A DNA stretch of 64,000 nucleotides. It comes from G963662905 sp965230045. GTDB taxonomy: Bacteria > Bacteroidota > Bacteroidia > Bacteroidales > WRLA01. The position numbers and the translations under genes were made by a program. Within the stretch, counting starts at the first letter, position 1. Each line of letters opens with the position of its first letter. The stretch lies in NCBI GenBank assembly GCA_965230045.1, contig OZ245940.1, positions 3,844,001 to 3,908,000 of the forward strand, written 5' to 3'. The notes beneath the pieces were generated by a model. The model saw nothing but the letters and a program-made list of their open reading frames with translations. It was not told where the DNA came from and did not search any database. Below, piece by piece: positions 46,724 to 56,390 of the stretch.

Positions 46724-47605
46724 ATGATCCCAATTTTTATTGATGAAGATGCCGGATTTTGTTTTGGCGTGGTAAAAGCTATTGAAACTGCCGAAAACAA
46801 ACTCAAATCCGACACGAAGCTATATTGCCTTGGCGATATCGTTCACAATGAAGGCGAGATTGAACGACTTGAAAAACAAGGTCTTATTACAATTTCCCGC
46901 GATCGGTTCCCGGTTTTGGAAAATCAGGAAGTCCTGATCCGGGCTCATGGTGAAGCACCGGAAACCTATCAACTGGCAAAAAAACACAATATCCGCATCA
47001 CCGATGCCACCTGCCCTATTGTAATCAAATTACAGGAAAGGATTAAAAAAAATTGGGAACGCTTGCGGAATAAAAAAGGGCAAATTGTAATTTACGGCAA
47101 GGCAAACCATCCGGAAGTAATTGGCTTGAACGGCCAAACCGATAATGAAGGAATTGTGGTTGAAGGCATGCATGACCTGGAAAAAATAGATTTTCACCGC
47201 CCTATCAGCATGTACAGCCAAACCACCAAAAGCCTGGAATCTTATCAGGAGCTGGGGGATGCCATCAGGCAAAAAGCTGCGGAAGCCGGAAACAAAAATA
47301 TTGAAATCCACCCCAGTGTATGCCGTAAAGTAGCCAACCGCAGCCAAAGCCTGAAAGTTTTTGCGAAAAAATTTGATTGCATTTTATTTGTCAGCGGCAA
47401 AAAGAGCTCCAACGGGAATTACCTCTACCACATCGCATTGGCCGAAAATCCAAACACACATTTCCTTTCCCATCCATCAGAAATTAAAAAAGAATGGATT
47501 TCCGGAGCGAAAAGTATTGGCATTAGTGGTGCCACATCAACGCCGGCATGGTTAATGGAAGATGTGCGCGCCCGGGCGGAAGGCATCCTGAATCAAATTT
47601 CCTAA
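46724..47605 (+). CDS. ispH: 4-hydroxy-3-methylbut-2-enyl diphosphate reductase
   Basis: The 293-residue protein is IspH (LytB), the last enzyme of the MEP isoprenoid pathway. The three iron-sulfur cysteines are in AGFCFGVVKAIE, TDATCPIV and HPSVCRKVANRSQSL. The motif FVSGKKSSNGNYLYHIA and the late GISGATSTPAWLMEDV are typical. Length is normal. It is translationally close to porQ (2 bp) and probably shares its transcript. Confidence 0.95.
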   Translation: MIPIFIDEDAGFCFGVVKAIETAENKLKSDTKLYCLGDIVHNEGEIERLEKQGLITISRDRFPVLENQEVLIRAHGEAPETYQLAKKHNIRITDATCPIVIKLQERIKKNWERLRNKKGQIVIYGKANHPEVIGLNGQTDNEGIVVEGMHDLEKIDFHRPISMYSQTTKSLESYQELGDAIRQKAAEAGNKNIEIHPSVCRKVANRSQSLKVFAKKFDCILFVSGKKSSNGNYLYHIALAENPNTHFLSHPSEIKKEWISGAKSIGISGATSTPAWLMEDVRARAEGILNQIS

Positions 47606-47621
47606 AATATTGGTTTTCAAT

Positions 47622-47658
47622 CCATTCATCGGATGGCTTGAAGTCATCCGATGAATGG
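47622..47658. repeat. Hairpin downstream of ispH
   Basis: A perfect 14-bp stem, CCATTCATCGGATG / CATCCGATGAATGG, has a 9-nt loop, 17 bp after the ispH stop. There is no T run, so it is not a standard terminator; it may stabilise the mRNA end or be a dispersed palindromic repeat. Confidence 0.7.
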
Positions 47659-47759
47659 CACCTGCCTTACAATATTGGGGTTGAATTCCAAAATTGTAAG
47701 AATATATTTTTTGAGGTCTTTAGATAAGTACATAGAATGATTTATGCTCGTGAATAAAT

Positions 47760-47918
47760 AGATTTCTCCTCCCGCTGGTCGTCGAAATGACTGTTTATTA
47801 ATTGTTTGGGCAAAGGCGGCGAGGACTCATTTTATATTTTTTATTGTGTCCTCGCCGCCTTTGCCACTTGAACACAACAAAAGGTCATTTCGATGCCGAA
47901 GCTTCGGCAGAGAAATCT
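47760..47918. repeat. Nested palindromic element A
   Basis: Three nested inverted repeats are present: AGATTTCTC / GAGAAATCT at the ends (47760-47768, 47910-47918), TCGAAATGAC / GTCATTTCGA (47782-47791, 47884-47893), and a perfect 18-bp core stem GGCAAAGGCGGCGAGGAC (47809-47826, 47848-47865) around an AT-rich loop. There is no coding capacity. Its core is nearly the same as that of the element at 57.85 kb. Together with the flanking sequence it fills the 411-bp gap between ispH and the second AAA_14 gene. Confidence 0.85.
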
Positions 47919-48016
47919 ATGTTACTCAATAACAAATCATTATCGTTTTTATGATTTGCCAAAACTAATATGCACCTACATACTGACCTCTATATATTTT
48001 TTGCTGTTCCAAAAAA

Positions 48017-49144
48017 TTAAAGTATAAAATCCTGATAGTTTTCCCGATTAACGAGCTGAAAATCATTTCCATAATCAGATATCCATGTTTTAGGGGCACG
48101 GGCTTTTGATTTTCCGGCTTTCATTTCGTAGGCATAAAATTTTCCGTTTCGTTCCTCGATATAGTCAATTTCTGTTCCCCTATATGTCCTCCAAAAATAT
48201 TTGGAAGCGTCCATTCTATTAAATTGCAGGTATTTAATCCGCTCAGAAATCATAAAATTTTCCCAGAGAAGCCCCATATCGTTTCTATTTTCGGGAAGGC
48301 TCAAATCATTGATAATTTGGTTTCGGATTCCATTATCATAGAAAAAATATTTTTGCGATTTGCTCACTTCTTTACGCGGATTTCGGCTTAAAGCCGACAA
48401 ACTAAAGATGATAAAAGATTGCTCCAAAAGGTAGAGATAGCGCTCGACTGTTTCCCGGTTTAAAGCAAGCTGCTTTCCCAACTCATGCAAAGAAACCTGA
48501 GAACCAACCTGATAGGCCAGTAATTTTAGCAAATTCCTGATTTTAACCGGATATCGGATATTTTCCAATTCCAGGATATCCTTAAACAAAAGAGAATCGG
48601 TAACATCGCTCAGGTAATCCGCTTTTGCCTCAAAACCATCAGTCTGAATTACTTCTGGATAAGAGCCAAAAATCAGCCGATCTTCCAGCTGATCATTCAA
48701 CTCAAACAAATTCATTTCCTGCGATAATTCCTGCATGGAAACCGGCAAAAGAGTATAAACTTTTTTTCGGCCTGCCAGGGATTCGGTAACGCTACCCGAA
48801 AGCAGAAAGGAAGAGGAACCCGTAACCAAAATTTTTAATTCAGGAATTTCATCATGCAAAATCTTGAGGTTCAACCCAATATCAGGGATGCGGTGTCCTT
48901 CGTCAATAAACAGCATTTCATAACCTGATACCAGCGAACGCAATAATCGCAGATCACGGCTGGACAGCACATCAAGGTACTTTACTTCATCTGCATTAAC
49001 CAGCAAGGTTTTGAAAGGTAATTCAGAAATCACTTCCTTGGATAAGGTTGTTTTTCCCGATTGACGCGGGCCATAAAGCAAAATTACTTTGTTCAGGTCG
49101 GTCAAATCCCGCAGCAGCGATTGTTTGATTATGCGATGTATCAT
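48017..49144 (-). CDS. AAA_14 / DUF4143 ATPase, gene 2
   Basis: From ATG at 49144 the product is about 375 residues. Walker A LYGPRQSGKTTL, Walker B MLFIDEGHRI and the DUF4143 part (KYFFYDNGIRNQII) ending in EIDYIEERNGKFYAYEMKAGKSKA show the same architecture as the gene at 42.4 kb, but sequence identity is low. The upstream ATG-like start at 49162 would overlap the -7 element. Three 33-bp repeat units lie directly upstream. Function is unsettled for the family. Confidence 0.85.
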   Translation of the reverse strand: MIHRIIKQSLLRDLTDLNKVILLYGPRQSGKTTLSKEVISELPFKTLLVNADEVKYLDVLSSRDLRLLRSLVSGYEMLFIDEGHRIPDIGLNLKILHDEIPELKILVTGSSSFLLSGSVTESLAGRKKVYTLLPVSMQELSQEMNLFELNDQLEDRLIFGSYPEVIQTDGFEAKADYLSDVTDSLLFKDILELENIRYPVKIRNLLKLLAYQVGSQVSLHELGKQLALNRETVERYLYLLEQSFIIFSLSALSRNPRKEVSKSQKYFFYDNGIRNQIINDLSLPENRNDMGLLWENFMISERIKYLQFNRMDASKYFWRTYRGTEIDYIEERNGKFYAYEMKAGKSKARAPKTWISDYGNDFQLVNRENYQDFIL

Positions 49145-49159
49145 GACACAAATTTTGCT

Positions 49160-49267
49160 CAAAGGTAGAAAATTTATGGTTAAACATAAAATTTACCCGT
49201 TAAAATTTATGGTTAACCATAAATATTTGCGTATAAAATTTATGGTTTTATTAAATGAGCTTAAAAA
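49160..49267 (-). promoter_or_regulatory. Promoter plus three 33-bp operator-like repeats (gene 2)
   Basis: On the minus strand a -7 element TACCTTTG (49167 down to 49160) is followed upstream by three units starting at 49169, 49202 and 49235, exactly 33 bp apart, each opening AAAATTTATGGTT on the plus strand. Unit 2 contains the perfect 20-bp palindrome ATTTATGGTTAACCATAAAT (49205-49224). The layout copies that of gene 1, with unrelated sequence. Confidence 0.75.
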
Positions 49268-49387
49268 TAGACGTTTGCAAATCGAGATAGCAGACGATGA
49301 AACGGAACAAAATAACGGCATCGTAAAAATAATTTGGCCTAAAAAGTGCAAAACTTACGCATAAGTCGTTAATAATTTTAGTGTATT

Positions 49388-49422
49388 TTTGCACCCTTAA
49401 GCTTTAAGCAGCTATATCTTTG
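49388..49422 (+). promoter_or_regulatory. Promoter candidate for the serine hydrolase
   Basis: TTTG at 49388-49391 and TATCTTTG at 49415-49422 fit the -33/-7 pattern with a slightly long 23-bp spacer, 21 bp before the ATG. Confidence 0.45.
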
Positions 49423-49443
49423 TATTTGAGATTATTATAGTGC

Positions 49444-50604
49444 ATGAATCGAATTAACTGGAAATTTTACCTCATATTTATCCCGCTCCTGTTTTTTAGC
49501 TGTTCGCATCAGGAAGCACAGCAAAGAACATTGGAGAGCATCAGTCTCAGCACCTTTCATTACGAACCGGCACCATTAAGTTTCTCCGCAAAAAAACTTA
49601 ACGACCTACAGGAAAAACTGCATAAAACTTTAAAAAACAGCGGATTTAATGGCAATGCTTTGGTAATGTACAAAGGCAATAAAATCTTGGAATATTCGCA
49701 TGGTTATGGTGATTTTGGCCAGAGGAACAAGCTTTGCCCCGATTCTCCTTTTCAGATGGCATCGGTGAGCAAGCCTTTCACAGCTACTGCGGTCCTGATG
49801 CTGTGCAACCAGGGAAAAATGCAATTGGATGACAGTGTTTTTCATTATATCCCGGAGTTCCCCTATGATAATATCACCATTCGCCAGATGCTCACCCATA
49901 CCAGTGGTTTACAAAATTATATGTACCTGGTGGATCAGTATTGGGACAAGGAAAAAGCATTGACGAATGAGGATGTGCTAAACCTCATCATCAAATACAA
50001 ACTTCCGTTAAATTTCAGGCCGGGAAGGCGCTTTCTGTATTCCAATACCGGTTATGCAATGCTGGCTTTGCTTGTAGAGCGTGTCAGCGGTCAGCCATAT
50101 CCGGACTGGATCCAAGAAAATATTTTCAATCCGCTGGGAATGGAGCACAGTTTCGCCTGGAACAAAAGCACTTACGATACGATTTCCTGCCCTGTAAAAG
50201 GCTATACCACATCACGCAGGTGGCGTCGGAATTACGATTTCGATCCATTGGACCAGGTGGTTGGCGATAAAAGCATTTTTACAACAATCGGCGACATGGC
50301 ACAATGGGACCGGGCATTACAGCAAAATTACCTGCTCCCCGACAGCTTGGCAAATTTAGCCTATCAAAAAACAAAACTCCGTTGGCGCACAGTAAATTAC
50401 GGTTTGGGATGGCGTTTAAAAAAATACGGTTCGCGCGAAGCCATTTATCATAATGGCCTTTGGAACGGTTTTACGGCAAGTCACACCCGTTTTCCGGAAG
50501 ATGACCTCAGCATTATATTAATGAGCAATACCAAAAGCCGGGTCGCAACGCTTGTAAACCGTTTGCAAAGTCAGTTTTTTAATGAAATTGAGCAGGGCGA
50601 TTAG
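49444..50604 (+). CDS. Beta-lactamase-family serine hydrolase lipoprotein
   Basis: The 386-residue product has a lipoprotein signal with lipobox LFFSC. The hydrolase domain has the nucleophile motif SVSK (QMASVSKPFTATAV), the YSN-type motif (RFLYSNTGYAML) and a late His-Asn-Gly motif (YHNGLWNGFTASH) that replaces KTG. It belongs to the class C beta-lactamase / D-alanyl-D-alanine peptidase superfamily; such lipoproteins are usually esterases or peptidases and seldom resistance enzymes. It is a single gene; the permease downstream starts after 70 bp and could be co-transcribed. Confidence 0.85.
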   Translation: MNRINWKFYLIFIPLLFFSCSHQEAQQRTLESISLSTFHYEPAPLSFSAKKLNDLQEKLHKTLKNSGFNGNALVMYKGNKILEYSHGYGDFGQRNKLCPDSPFQMASVSKPFTATAVLMLCNQGKMQLDDSVFHYIPEFPYDNITIRQMLTHTSGLQNYMYLVDQYWDKEKALTNEDVLNLIIKYKLPLNFRPGRRFLYSNTGYAMLALLVERVSGQPYPDWIQENIFNPLGMEHSFAWNKSTYDTISCPVKGYTTSRRWRRNYDFDPLDQVVGDKSIFTTIGDMAQWDRALQQNYLLPDSLANLAYQKTKLRWRTVNYGLGWRLKKYGSREAIYHNGLWNGFTASHTRFPEDDLSIILMSNTKSRVATLVNRLQSQFFNEIEQGD

Positions 50605-50674
50605 TCCACGGGCAGGCAAAGTTCAAAACAAAACACCTAATGGGCTGTTTCCCTGTTTATAAATCCCAATCAAA

Positions 50675-51607
50675 ATGTCCGATAAATCCACATGGAAGGG
50701 CTATCTTTTTGTAGGCATATCCGTATTAGCTACTTCCAATGTTTATCTCTTCAGCAAAGCAGCGCTTCAGGAAGTCAGTTTATTCCAGTTTGGCAGCTGG
50801 TGGTTCTTTTTCGGGATGTTGTGGAATATCCTTTTCAATGTAATCCGCGGCAAAATTAACTGCATTAAAAAAGTGGACACGAAAGGGCGAAGGCTTTTGG
50901 TGGTAATTGGTCTGCTGGAAGTTATCGGCACCGGGCTTTTCTTTTTCTCGATCAGCCAGATGGAAAATCCGGCCATTGTATCCTTCATTGCCAATACCGG
51001 GCCGTTATTTGTTGGGATACTGGGATTTGTAATCCTCAGGGAACGCTTCAAAAAGCCCGAAATAGCCGGGATGTTGCTTACTTTGAGCGGTGCATTTATC
51101 CTGAGCTACAAAAGCGGGAATGGCGACGGGATTTTCATCCATGGAGCGGAATATGTCGTGCTCAGCTCATTGATGTTTGCTATTTCTTCCATACTCATCA
51201 AGAAAAACATCAAGCGGTTTGACACTACAGTGCTCAGCCTGAACCGCAGCCTTTTTCTTTTTGCCGCATCGGTAATTGCATTAAGCACTCAGGATCTCCC
51301 ATTGCTCATCCCTAGCGGAGCATTCATCAACATACTGATTGGAAGCATTTTAGGGCCATTCCTCACGGTTTATGCCGGATATTCGGCTTTAAAATACATC
51401 GAAGCAAGCCGCGCATCGGTTTTGAGCAGCATTAAAGGTTTGGTAGTATTGCTTGGCAGCTGGATTGTTTTTGGCACGCTCCCACTCGCTTACCAGATCG
51501 CAGGAGGAAGCATTTCCATACTGGGCGTGATGATGATTGGTTTAAGCAAAAGCAAAGCACGATTTCTGGACATCCGTTATAAAATTTTGAAACGGAATGA
51601 TGATTAA
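50675..51607 (+). CDS. EamA-type DMT-family permease
   Basis: The 310-residue protein has ten predicted membrane helices in two EamA repeats (first about 10-140, second about 155-295). Recognisable signatures are PAIVSFIANTGPLFVGILGFVILRERF in the first repeat and EASRASVLSSIKGLVVLLGSWIVFG in the second. It is an inner-membrane exporter or importer of small metabolites; the substrate cannot be predicted. Length is typical of the family and no odd features were seen. Confidence 0.87.
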   Translation: MSDKSTWKGYLFVGISVLATSNVYLFSKAALQEVSLFQFGSWWFFFGMLWNILFNVIRGKINCIKKVDTKGRRLLVVIGLLEVIGTGLFFFSISQMENPAIVSFIANTGPLFVGILGFVILRERFKKPEIAGMLLTLSGAFILSYKSGNGDGIFIHGAEYVVLSSLMFAISSILIKKNIKRFDTTVLSLNRSLFLFAASVIALSTQDLPLLIPSGAFINILIGSILGPFLTVYAGYSALKYIEASRASVLSSIKGLVVLLGSWIVFGTLPLAYQIAGGSISILGVMMIGLSKSKARFLDIRYKILKRNDD

Positions 51608-51745
51608 GCCATAAAAAACGACTCTTCTTTCACAGGTTTTCATATTTTTGGGTCAAAATAAGCCATCAGGCGAATAAAAACTGCCCGGTCAGAAGCTCAA
51701 AATGCGATTTACGGAAAACCGGCTTCCCGGCCCAAACCATAACAA

Positions 51746-54544
51746 ATGAAGCACTTTTACTCAATTTTCACGATCAGTTTACTGATAATCAGTACTTTTT
51801 CATTTGCTCAAAATTCCAAAAAGAAGCTGGATCACAGCGATTATGCTTCCTGGAAAAAAATTGAAAAAGAGCAAATCTCGCAAAATGGCCAATGGGCAGT
51901 GTGCGAAACCAATCCGGCTCGAGGCGACGGCAGACTGGATGTTTTCAGCCTAAAAAAAGACGAAAAACTTCAATTTAACAGAGGGGCACAAGCCAAATTC
52001 GGTCCTGAAAACAATTATATTGCCTTTCTGGTGAAGCCGCAGTTTGACACGATCCGCAAACTCAAAATCGCGAAAACCAAGAAAGACAAGCTCCCAAAAG
52101 ATTCCCTTTTTGTCTTTGTTTTTGGAGCAGACAGCATACAGAAATATGAAAAAGTCAAAAGCTTCAGCTGCCCAAAAGATGCAGGAAACTGGATGGCTTT
52201 TATGCTCGACGGCTACAATCCGCCTGCCGATACCACGCAAGCCGACAGCACAGAAAAGAAGCCCGAAAAGATCAATACAAAAAAGAACGGCAACCGCCTT
52301 GTACTGCTCAATCCGATTGAAGGCAAGAAGCATCATTTTGACCGTGTGAAAGAATTCAAAATTTCCGAAAACGGGAAAATGCTCAGTTTCATCCAAACCC
52401 TCGGCGACAGTATTGACTCCGTACGTGTAACTGTTTTTGATTTCGGTTTGGAAAGAGCCACAAACATCATCAAACGAGAAGGTTACGCCAAAAAACTTGC
52501 AGTAAACGCTAGCGGTGATGCAGCTGCTTTCATTTACAGTGCCGACACCGTCAAGCAGAAAGTTTATGATTTGTTTTTCTGGCAAAAAGGCGATGATGCG
52601 GCCAAAATGATCGTAAGCAAAGAAACAAACTCTGTACCTGAAGGCTGGGCAGTATCAGAAAATGGTAAAACGAGCTTCTCGAAAGACGGCAGCAAACTCT
52701 GGTACGCCACGGCGCCCATTCCTGAAAAAGAAGCCGAAGACAGTTTGATGAAAGACGAAATTGCCCGTTTGGATGTTTGGCACTGGCAGGACAGTAAATT
52801 GCAGCCACAGCAAAAACTGCAGTTGAAAAAGGAACAAAAAAGGTCGTATCGAGCGGTATATCATATTGAAGAACAAAAATCTGTTCAGCTTTGCGATATG
52901 GACATGCGGGATTTAAGGTTTCCTTTTGAAGGAAACGGTGATTTTGCTTTAGGAACTGATTCAAAAAATTATGAAATCGTTGCCAGTTGGGACGGATGGT
53001 ACCGCGATTATTATTTTGTTGAGCTGAAGACCGGTAAACGGGAAATTCTGCTCGAAAAACAAGCATCATCAGCCTACTTATCTCCGGATGGAAACTATTT
53101 TGCCTGGTATGATCAAGGAGACAGCTGTTGGAAGGCAAAAAACACAACAGACCAGGAAGTTAAAAATCTTACAGCGCAAATTCCCCACCCTTTCTACAAC
53201 GAAAAGCACGATACGCCGGCCCTTCCCAATCCTTATGGCATTGCCGGCTGGGACAAAGACAACAAACACATTTTTATTTACGACCGCTACGACATTTGGA
53301 AGATCGATCCCGGGATGAAAGAACAGCCGCAAAACCTAACTAAAAATTGGGGTCGAAAAAACAAAACAAGCCTGCGGTTTACCCGACTGAATCGGGAAAT
53401 CAACTATGTTCCGAAAGAAATCATGGTCAAACTCTTTGATAAAAAGACCAAAATGGCCGGATTTGCAAAAGTCTCCACCAATAAAGCCGGAGAACCTAAA
53501 GTGCTGATTATGGAAAAAGCCAGCATGGGAAACCTGCATAAGGCCCGCTACAGCGATGAGATGATCTGGCGCAAAGGAAATGTGCAACAATACCCTGAGC
53601 TTTATGCCGGAAATACCGGTTTTAAAAACGAAGTCCTCCTCACCAACACCAATCCGCAGCAGAAAGAATACAACTGGATGCAGGAAGAACTGGTGAGCTG
53701 GACATCAACCGACGGCACAAAACTGGAAGGCATTCTCTACAAGCCGGAAGATTTTGATCCGAATAAAAAATACCCCATGCTGGTCTATTTCTATGAAACC
53801 TATTCCGATGAACTTTACAAATACTACAGTCCGGCGCCAAGCCGCTCTGTGATTAATTTCCCATACTTTGTGAGCAACGGCTATTTGATTTTCATACCCG
53901 ACATTGTTTACGGCACCGGATATCCCGGGCAGGATGCCTACAAGGCGATTGTAAGCGGAACCTTAAAAATGATGGAACGCTCCTATGTTGACGCAGAGCA
54001 TATGGGAATCCAGGGACAAAGCTGGGGCGGATATCAGGTTGCTTATCTTGTGACACAAACCAATTTGTATGCTGCAGCCGAAGCCGGGGCACCTGTGAGC
54101 AATATGACCAGCGCGTATGGCGGAATCCGTTGGGGATCAGGCATGAGCCGGATGTTCCAGTATGAGAAAACACAAAGCCGCATTGGCGGAACTTTATGGG
54201 AAAAGCCGATGCAATACCTTAAAAACTCACCGGTTTTCATGACCGATAAAATCGAAACACCACTACTCATTATGCACAATGATAATGACGGAGCCGTGCC
54301 GTGGTATCAGGGAATTGAATTGTTTGTTGCGATGCGCCGTTTGCAAAAGCCCTGCTGGATGCTCACCTACAATGGCGACAGCCACAACCTCAAAGGAGAG
54401 AATTGGGGCAACCGTATGGATTTGAGCCGCAGATTGCAGCAGTTTTTCGATCACTATTTAAAGGAAGCTCCTGCGCCAAAATGGATGAGCGAGGGAGTTC
54501 CGGCAATTAAAAAAGGCAAAGATTATGGTTTTGATCTGGAATAG
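51746..54544 (+). CDS. Exported S9-family prolyl oligopeptidase-like peptidase
   Basis: The 932-residue protein begins with a signal peptide (FTISLLIISTFSFAQ). Residues about 30-600 form a beta-propeller-like region with WD-type repeats, and the C-terminal 270 residues an alpha/beta-hydrolase domain. The triad candidates are Ser759 in GQSWGGYQVAYL, Asp846 or Asp848 in MHNDNDGAVPW, and His880 in NGDSHNLKG. It resembles Bacteroidota dipeptidyl-peptidase-like enzymes that digest peptides in the periplasm. It has no T9SS sorting tail, so it is probably periplasmic. A rho-independent terminator lies 26 bp after the stop. Confidence 0.9.
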   Translation: MKHFYSIFTISLLIISTFSFAQNSKKKLDHSDYASWKKIEKEQISQNGQWAVCETNPARGDGRLDVFSLKKDEKLQFNRGAQAKFGPENNYIAFLVKPQFDTIRKLKIAKTKKDKLPKDSLFVFVFGADSIQKYEKVKSFSCPKDAGNWMAFMLDGYNPPADTTQADSTEKKPEKINTKKNGNRLVLLNPIEGKKHHFDRVKEFKISENGKMLSFIQTLGDSIDSVRVTVFDFGLERATNIIKREGYAKKLAVNASGDAAAFIYSADTVKQKVYDLFFWQKGDDAAKMIVSKETNSVPEGWAVSENGKTSFSKDGSKLWYATAPIPEKEAEDSLMKDEIARLDVWHWQDSKLQPQQKLQLKKEQKRSYRAVYHIEEQKSVQLCDMDMRDLRFPFEGNGDFALGTDSKNYEIVASWDGWYRDYYFVELKTGKREILLEKQASSAYLSPDGNYFAWYDQGDSCWKAKNTTDQEVKNLTAQIPHPFYNEKHDTPALPNPYGIAGWDKDNKHIFIYDRYDIWKIDPGMKEQPQNLTKNWGRKNKTSLRFTRLNREINYVPKEIMVKLFDKKTKMAGFAKVSTNKAGEPKVLIMEKASMGNLHKARYSDEMIWRKGNVQQYPELYAGNTGFKNEVLLTNTNPQQKEYNWMQEELVSWTSTDGTKLEGILYKPEDFDPNKKYPMLVYFYETYSDELYKYYSPAPSRSVINFPYFVSNGYLIFIPDIVYGTGYPGQDAYKAIVSGTLKMMERSYVDAEHMGIQGQSWGGYQVAYLVTQTNLYAAAEAGAPVSNMTSAYGGIRWGSGMSRMFQYEKTQSRIGGTLWEKPMQYLKNSPVFMTDKIETPLLIMHNDNDGAVPWYQGIELFVAMRRLQKPCWMLTYNGDSHNLKGENWGNRMDLSRRLQQFFDHYLKEAPAPKWMSEGVPAIKKGKDYGFDLE

Positions 54545-54569
54545 AAGATGGATTTATATACTCCTTTTT

Positions 54570-54597
54570 AGCCCGGGATTATCCGGGCTTTTTTTTA
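54570..54597 (+). terminator. Rho-independent terminator after the S9 peptidase
   Basis: A 7-bp GC-rich stem AGCCCGG / CCGGGCT with loop GATTAT is followed by eight T, 26 bp past the stop codon. Confidence 0.92.
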
Positions 54598-54643
54598 CAT
54601 TCAAAATATTACAGAACGCGACATATTAGAAGTTTATAGAACG

Positions 54644-54697
54644 ATTTTCGATTGAAACCGAAAATAGTTATAACTTTTTTCGGTTTCAATCGAAAAT
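54644..54697. repeat. Perfect 21-bp inverted repeat, orphan operator-like site
   Basis: Arms at 54644-54664 and 54677-54697 are perfectly complementary around a 12-nt loop. Each arm is itself a dyad (TTTTCG ... CGAAAA), and the arms repeat at about 33 bp, as in the operators of the AAA_14 genes. No gene with a credible start follows; the nearest are the terminator on the left and the convergent transporter on the right. Confidence 0.7.
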
Positions 54698-54800
54698 GGT
54701 TATGTTTTTGAGAAAAAGAACAGAACAAACAGATTTGCCAAGGAAGCGAAAAGTAAAAAATAATTTGAGCCCGGCTATAATCAAAATCATGCTGTTTTTT

Positions 54801-56390
54801 CTATGCCAACACCCCAAACAGCTGACTGATTAAAATCAGCAGTACAAGGGCAATCGGATATACGGTAGCATAGGCAATTTGTGGCGCATCGCTGTCGGTC
54901 ATGGGCTCAATGGCGCTCAATGCTGGCGTACTGGTCATGCTTCCTGTCAGTGCACCCAGCAAGCTTAGCGGATTGATTTTCAGGATGTACAATCCAACGA
55001 TCATGCTCAGGATCATCGGTAGAATTGTAATCAAAGCGCCCACTGCAAACAACATCAGTCCATTTTTTTCAATTGTTTCCAGGAATGTCCCTCCGGCATT
55101 GGTTCCTACGGCAGTCAGAAAAAAGATCAGCCCCAGTTTGCGGATGAGCTGGTTGGACGAACCACCGATATTCCAGAGCAGCGAGCCGGTTTTACCTATT
55201 TTACTTAAAATCAGCGCAGAAACCAAAACGCCACCGGTAAGTCCCAGCTTGAAATGCAATCCCGGGAAAGGAAATTCGATTTGCCCGATCATCACGCCAA
55301 GCAAAATGCCCAAAGCAACGGGCAGGAAATCAAGCTCACTCAATTTCTGGCGGCTATCGCCGAGCAATGACCTGACTTTCATCATATTGCTTTCCGGGCA
55401 GGCAATCATCAGGCGGTCGCCAAACTGCAGTTTTGTAGAAACCGAAGGCGTGATATCGATACCTGAGCGGCGGATGCAGGTGGCCGTAGCCTGATAGCGC
55501 GTAAACAGCTGCAAATCGCCCAGGCGTTTCCCAACCAGCGCTTTGTTTGAAACCAGAACACGGCGCACTGTATGGTGTTTGCTGAGAGGAATCTGCACAT
55601 CCGTAGGCGCGCCCACCAGCAGGGAAAAACGATCCAAAGCTTCGGCAGTTCCCACGGCTTTTACATAATCGCCCTTATGCAAAACCGTTGAAGCATCAGG
55701 CGTGCTGGTTTTTTCGCCCTGACGGATGCGGCTGATACTGGCTCCGGTCATGGAACGTATGGCGAGGTCAGCCAGGGTTTTGCCAATCACTTTCGGATTC
55801 TCAACGATGAAATTACGGTTGGTTATTTCCGGGAAATCCCCACTTACTTCATCGTGATATTGTTTTTCAGCTTTTTTCAGGTCAATGCGGAATAATTTCG
55901 GGCTCAGGCGCACAAAAAGGATAACGCCAATCACCCCAAAGGGATATGCCAAACCATAACCAATGGATGCCACAGGCGATCCGGTAGCTTCAATGGCAGC
56001 TGCCAGACCCGGCGTGCTGGTCAAAGCTCCGTTGAAAATACCCGCCACCAAACTAAAATCAAGATGAAATGCCCATGCCAAAGCAAAAGAAACCAGTCCG
56101 CCACTCAAAACCACAGTTGCGGCAAGCAGCATCAGTTTGTTTCCCTGTTGTTTGAAAGCACTGAAAAAACCAGGTCCGGCCTGTATTCCGACCGAATAAA
56201 TAAAGAGGATCAAGCCAATTTTCTGGATAATGGGCGGCATGGTCACGCCATAATGGCCAAACACCAAGGCAACGAAAATAATTGCCGAAATATCCAAAGA
56301 AATCCCTTTGATATTGATCTTTCCCAAGATAAGCCCGAGTGCAAGGATAATAAAAAACGCAAGGTATGGATTAGAGATTAATTCAGCCAT
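54801..56390 (-). CDS. AspT/YidE-type membrane transporter with TrkA-C domains
   Basis: The 529-residue protein has a duplicated membrane domain: helices about 5-165, then two cytoplasmic TrkA-C-like ligand domains (about 195-270 and 280-360), then a second set of helices (about 375-529). The repeated signature NGALTSTPGLAAAIEATG and GALTGSMTSTPALSAIEPMT marks the AspT/YidE/YbjL antiporter family, of which AspT exchanges aspartate and alanine. Substrate in this organism is unknown. Length and architecture are normal. Confidence 0.9.
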   Translation of the reverse strand: MAELISNPYLAFFIILALGLILGKINIKGISLDISAIIFVALVFGHYGVTMPPIIQKIGLILFIYSVGIQAGPGFFSAFKQQGNKLMLLAATVVLSGGLVSFALAWAFHLDFSLVAGIFNGALTSTPGLAAAIEATGSPVASIGYGLAYPFGVIGVILFVRLSPKLFRIDLKKAEKQYHDEVSGDFPEITNRNFIVENPKVIGKTLADLAIRSMTGASISRIRQGEKTSTPDASTVLHKGDYVKAVGTAEALDRFSLLVGAPTDVQIPLSKHHTVRRVLVSNKALVGKRLGDLQLFTRYQATATCIRRSGIDITPSVSTKLQFGDRLMIACPESNMMKVRSLLGDSRQKLSELDFLPVALGILLGVMIGQIEFPFPGLHFKLGLTGGVLVSALILSKIGKTGSLLWNIGGSSNQLIRKLGLIFFLTAVGTNAGGTFLETIEKNGLMLFAVGALITILPMILSMIVGLYILKINPLSLLGALTGSMTSTPALSAIEPMTDSDAPQIAYATVYPIALVLLILISQLFGVLA

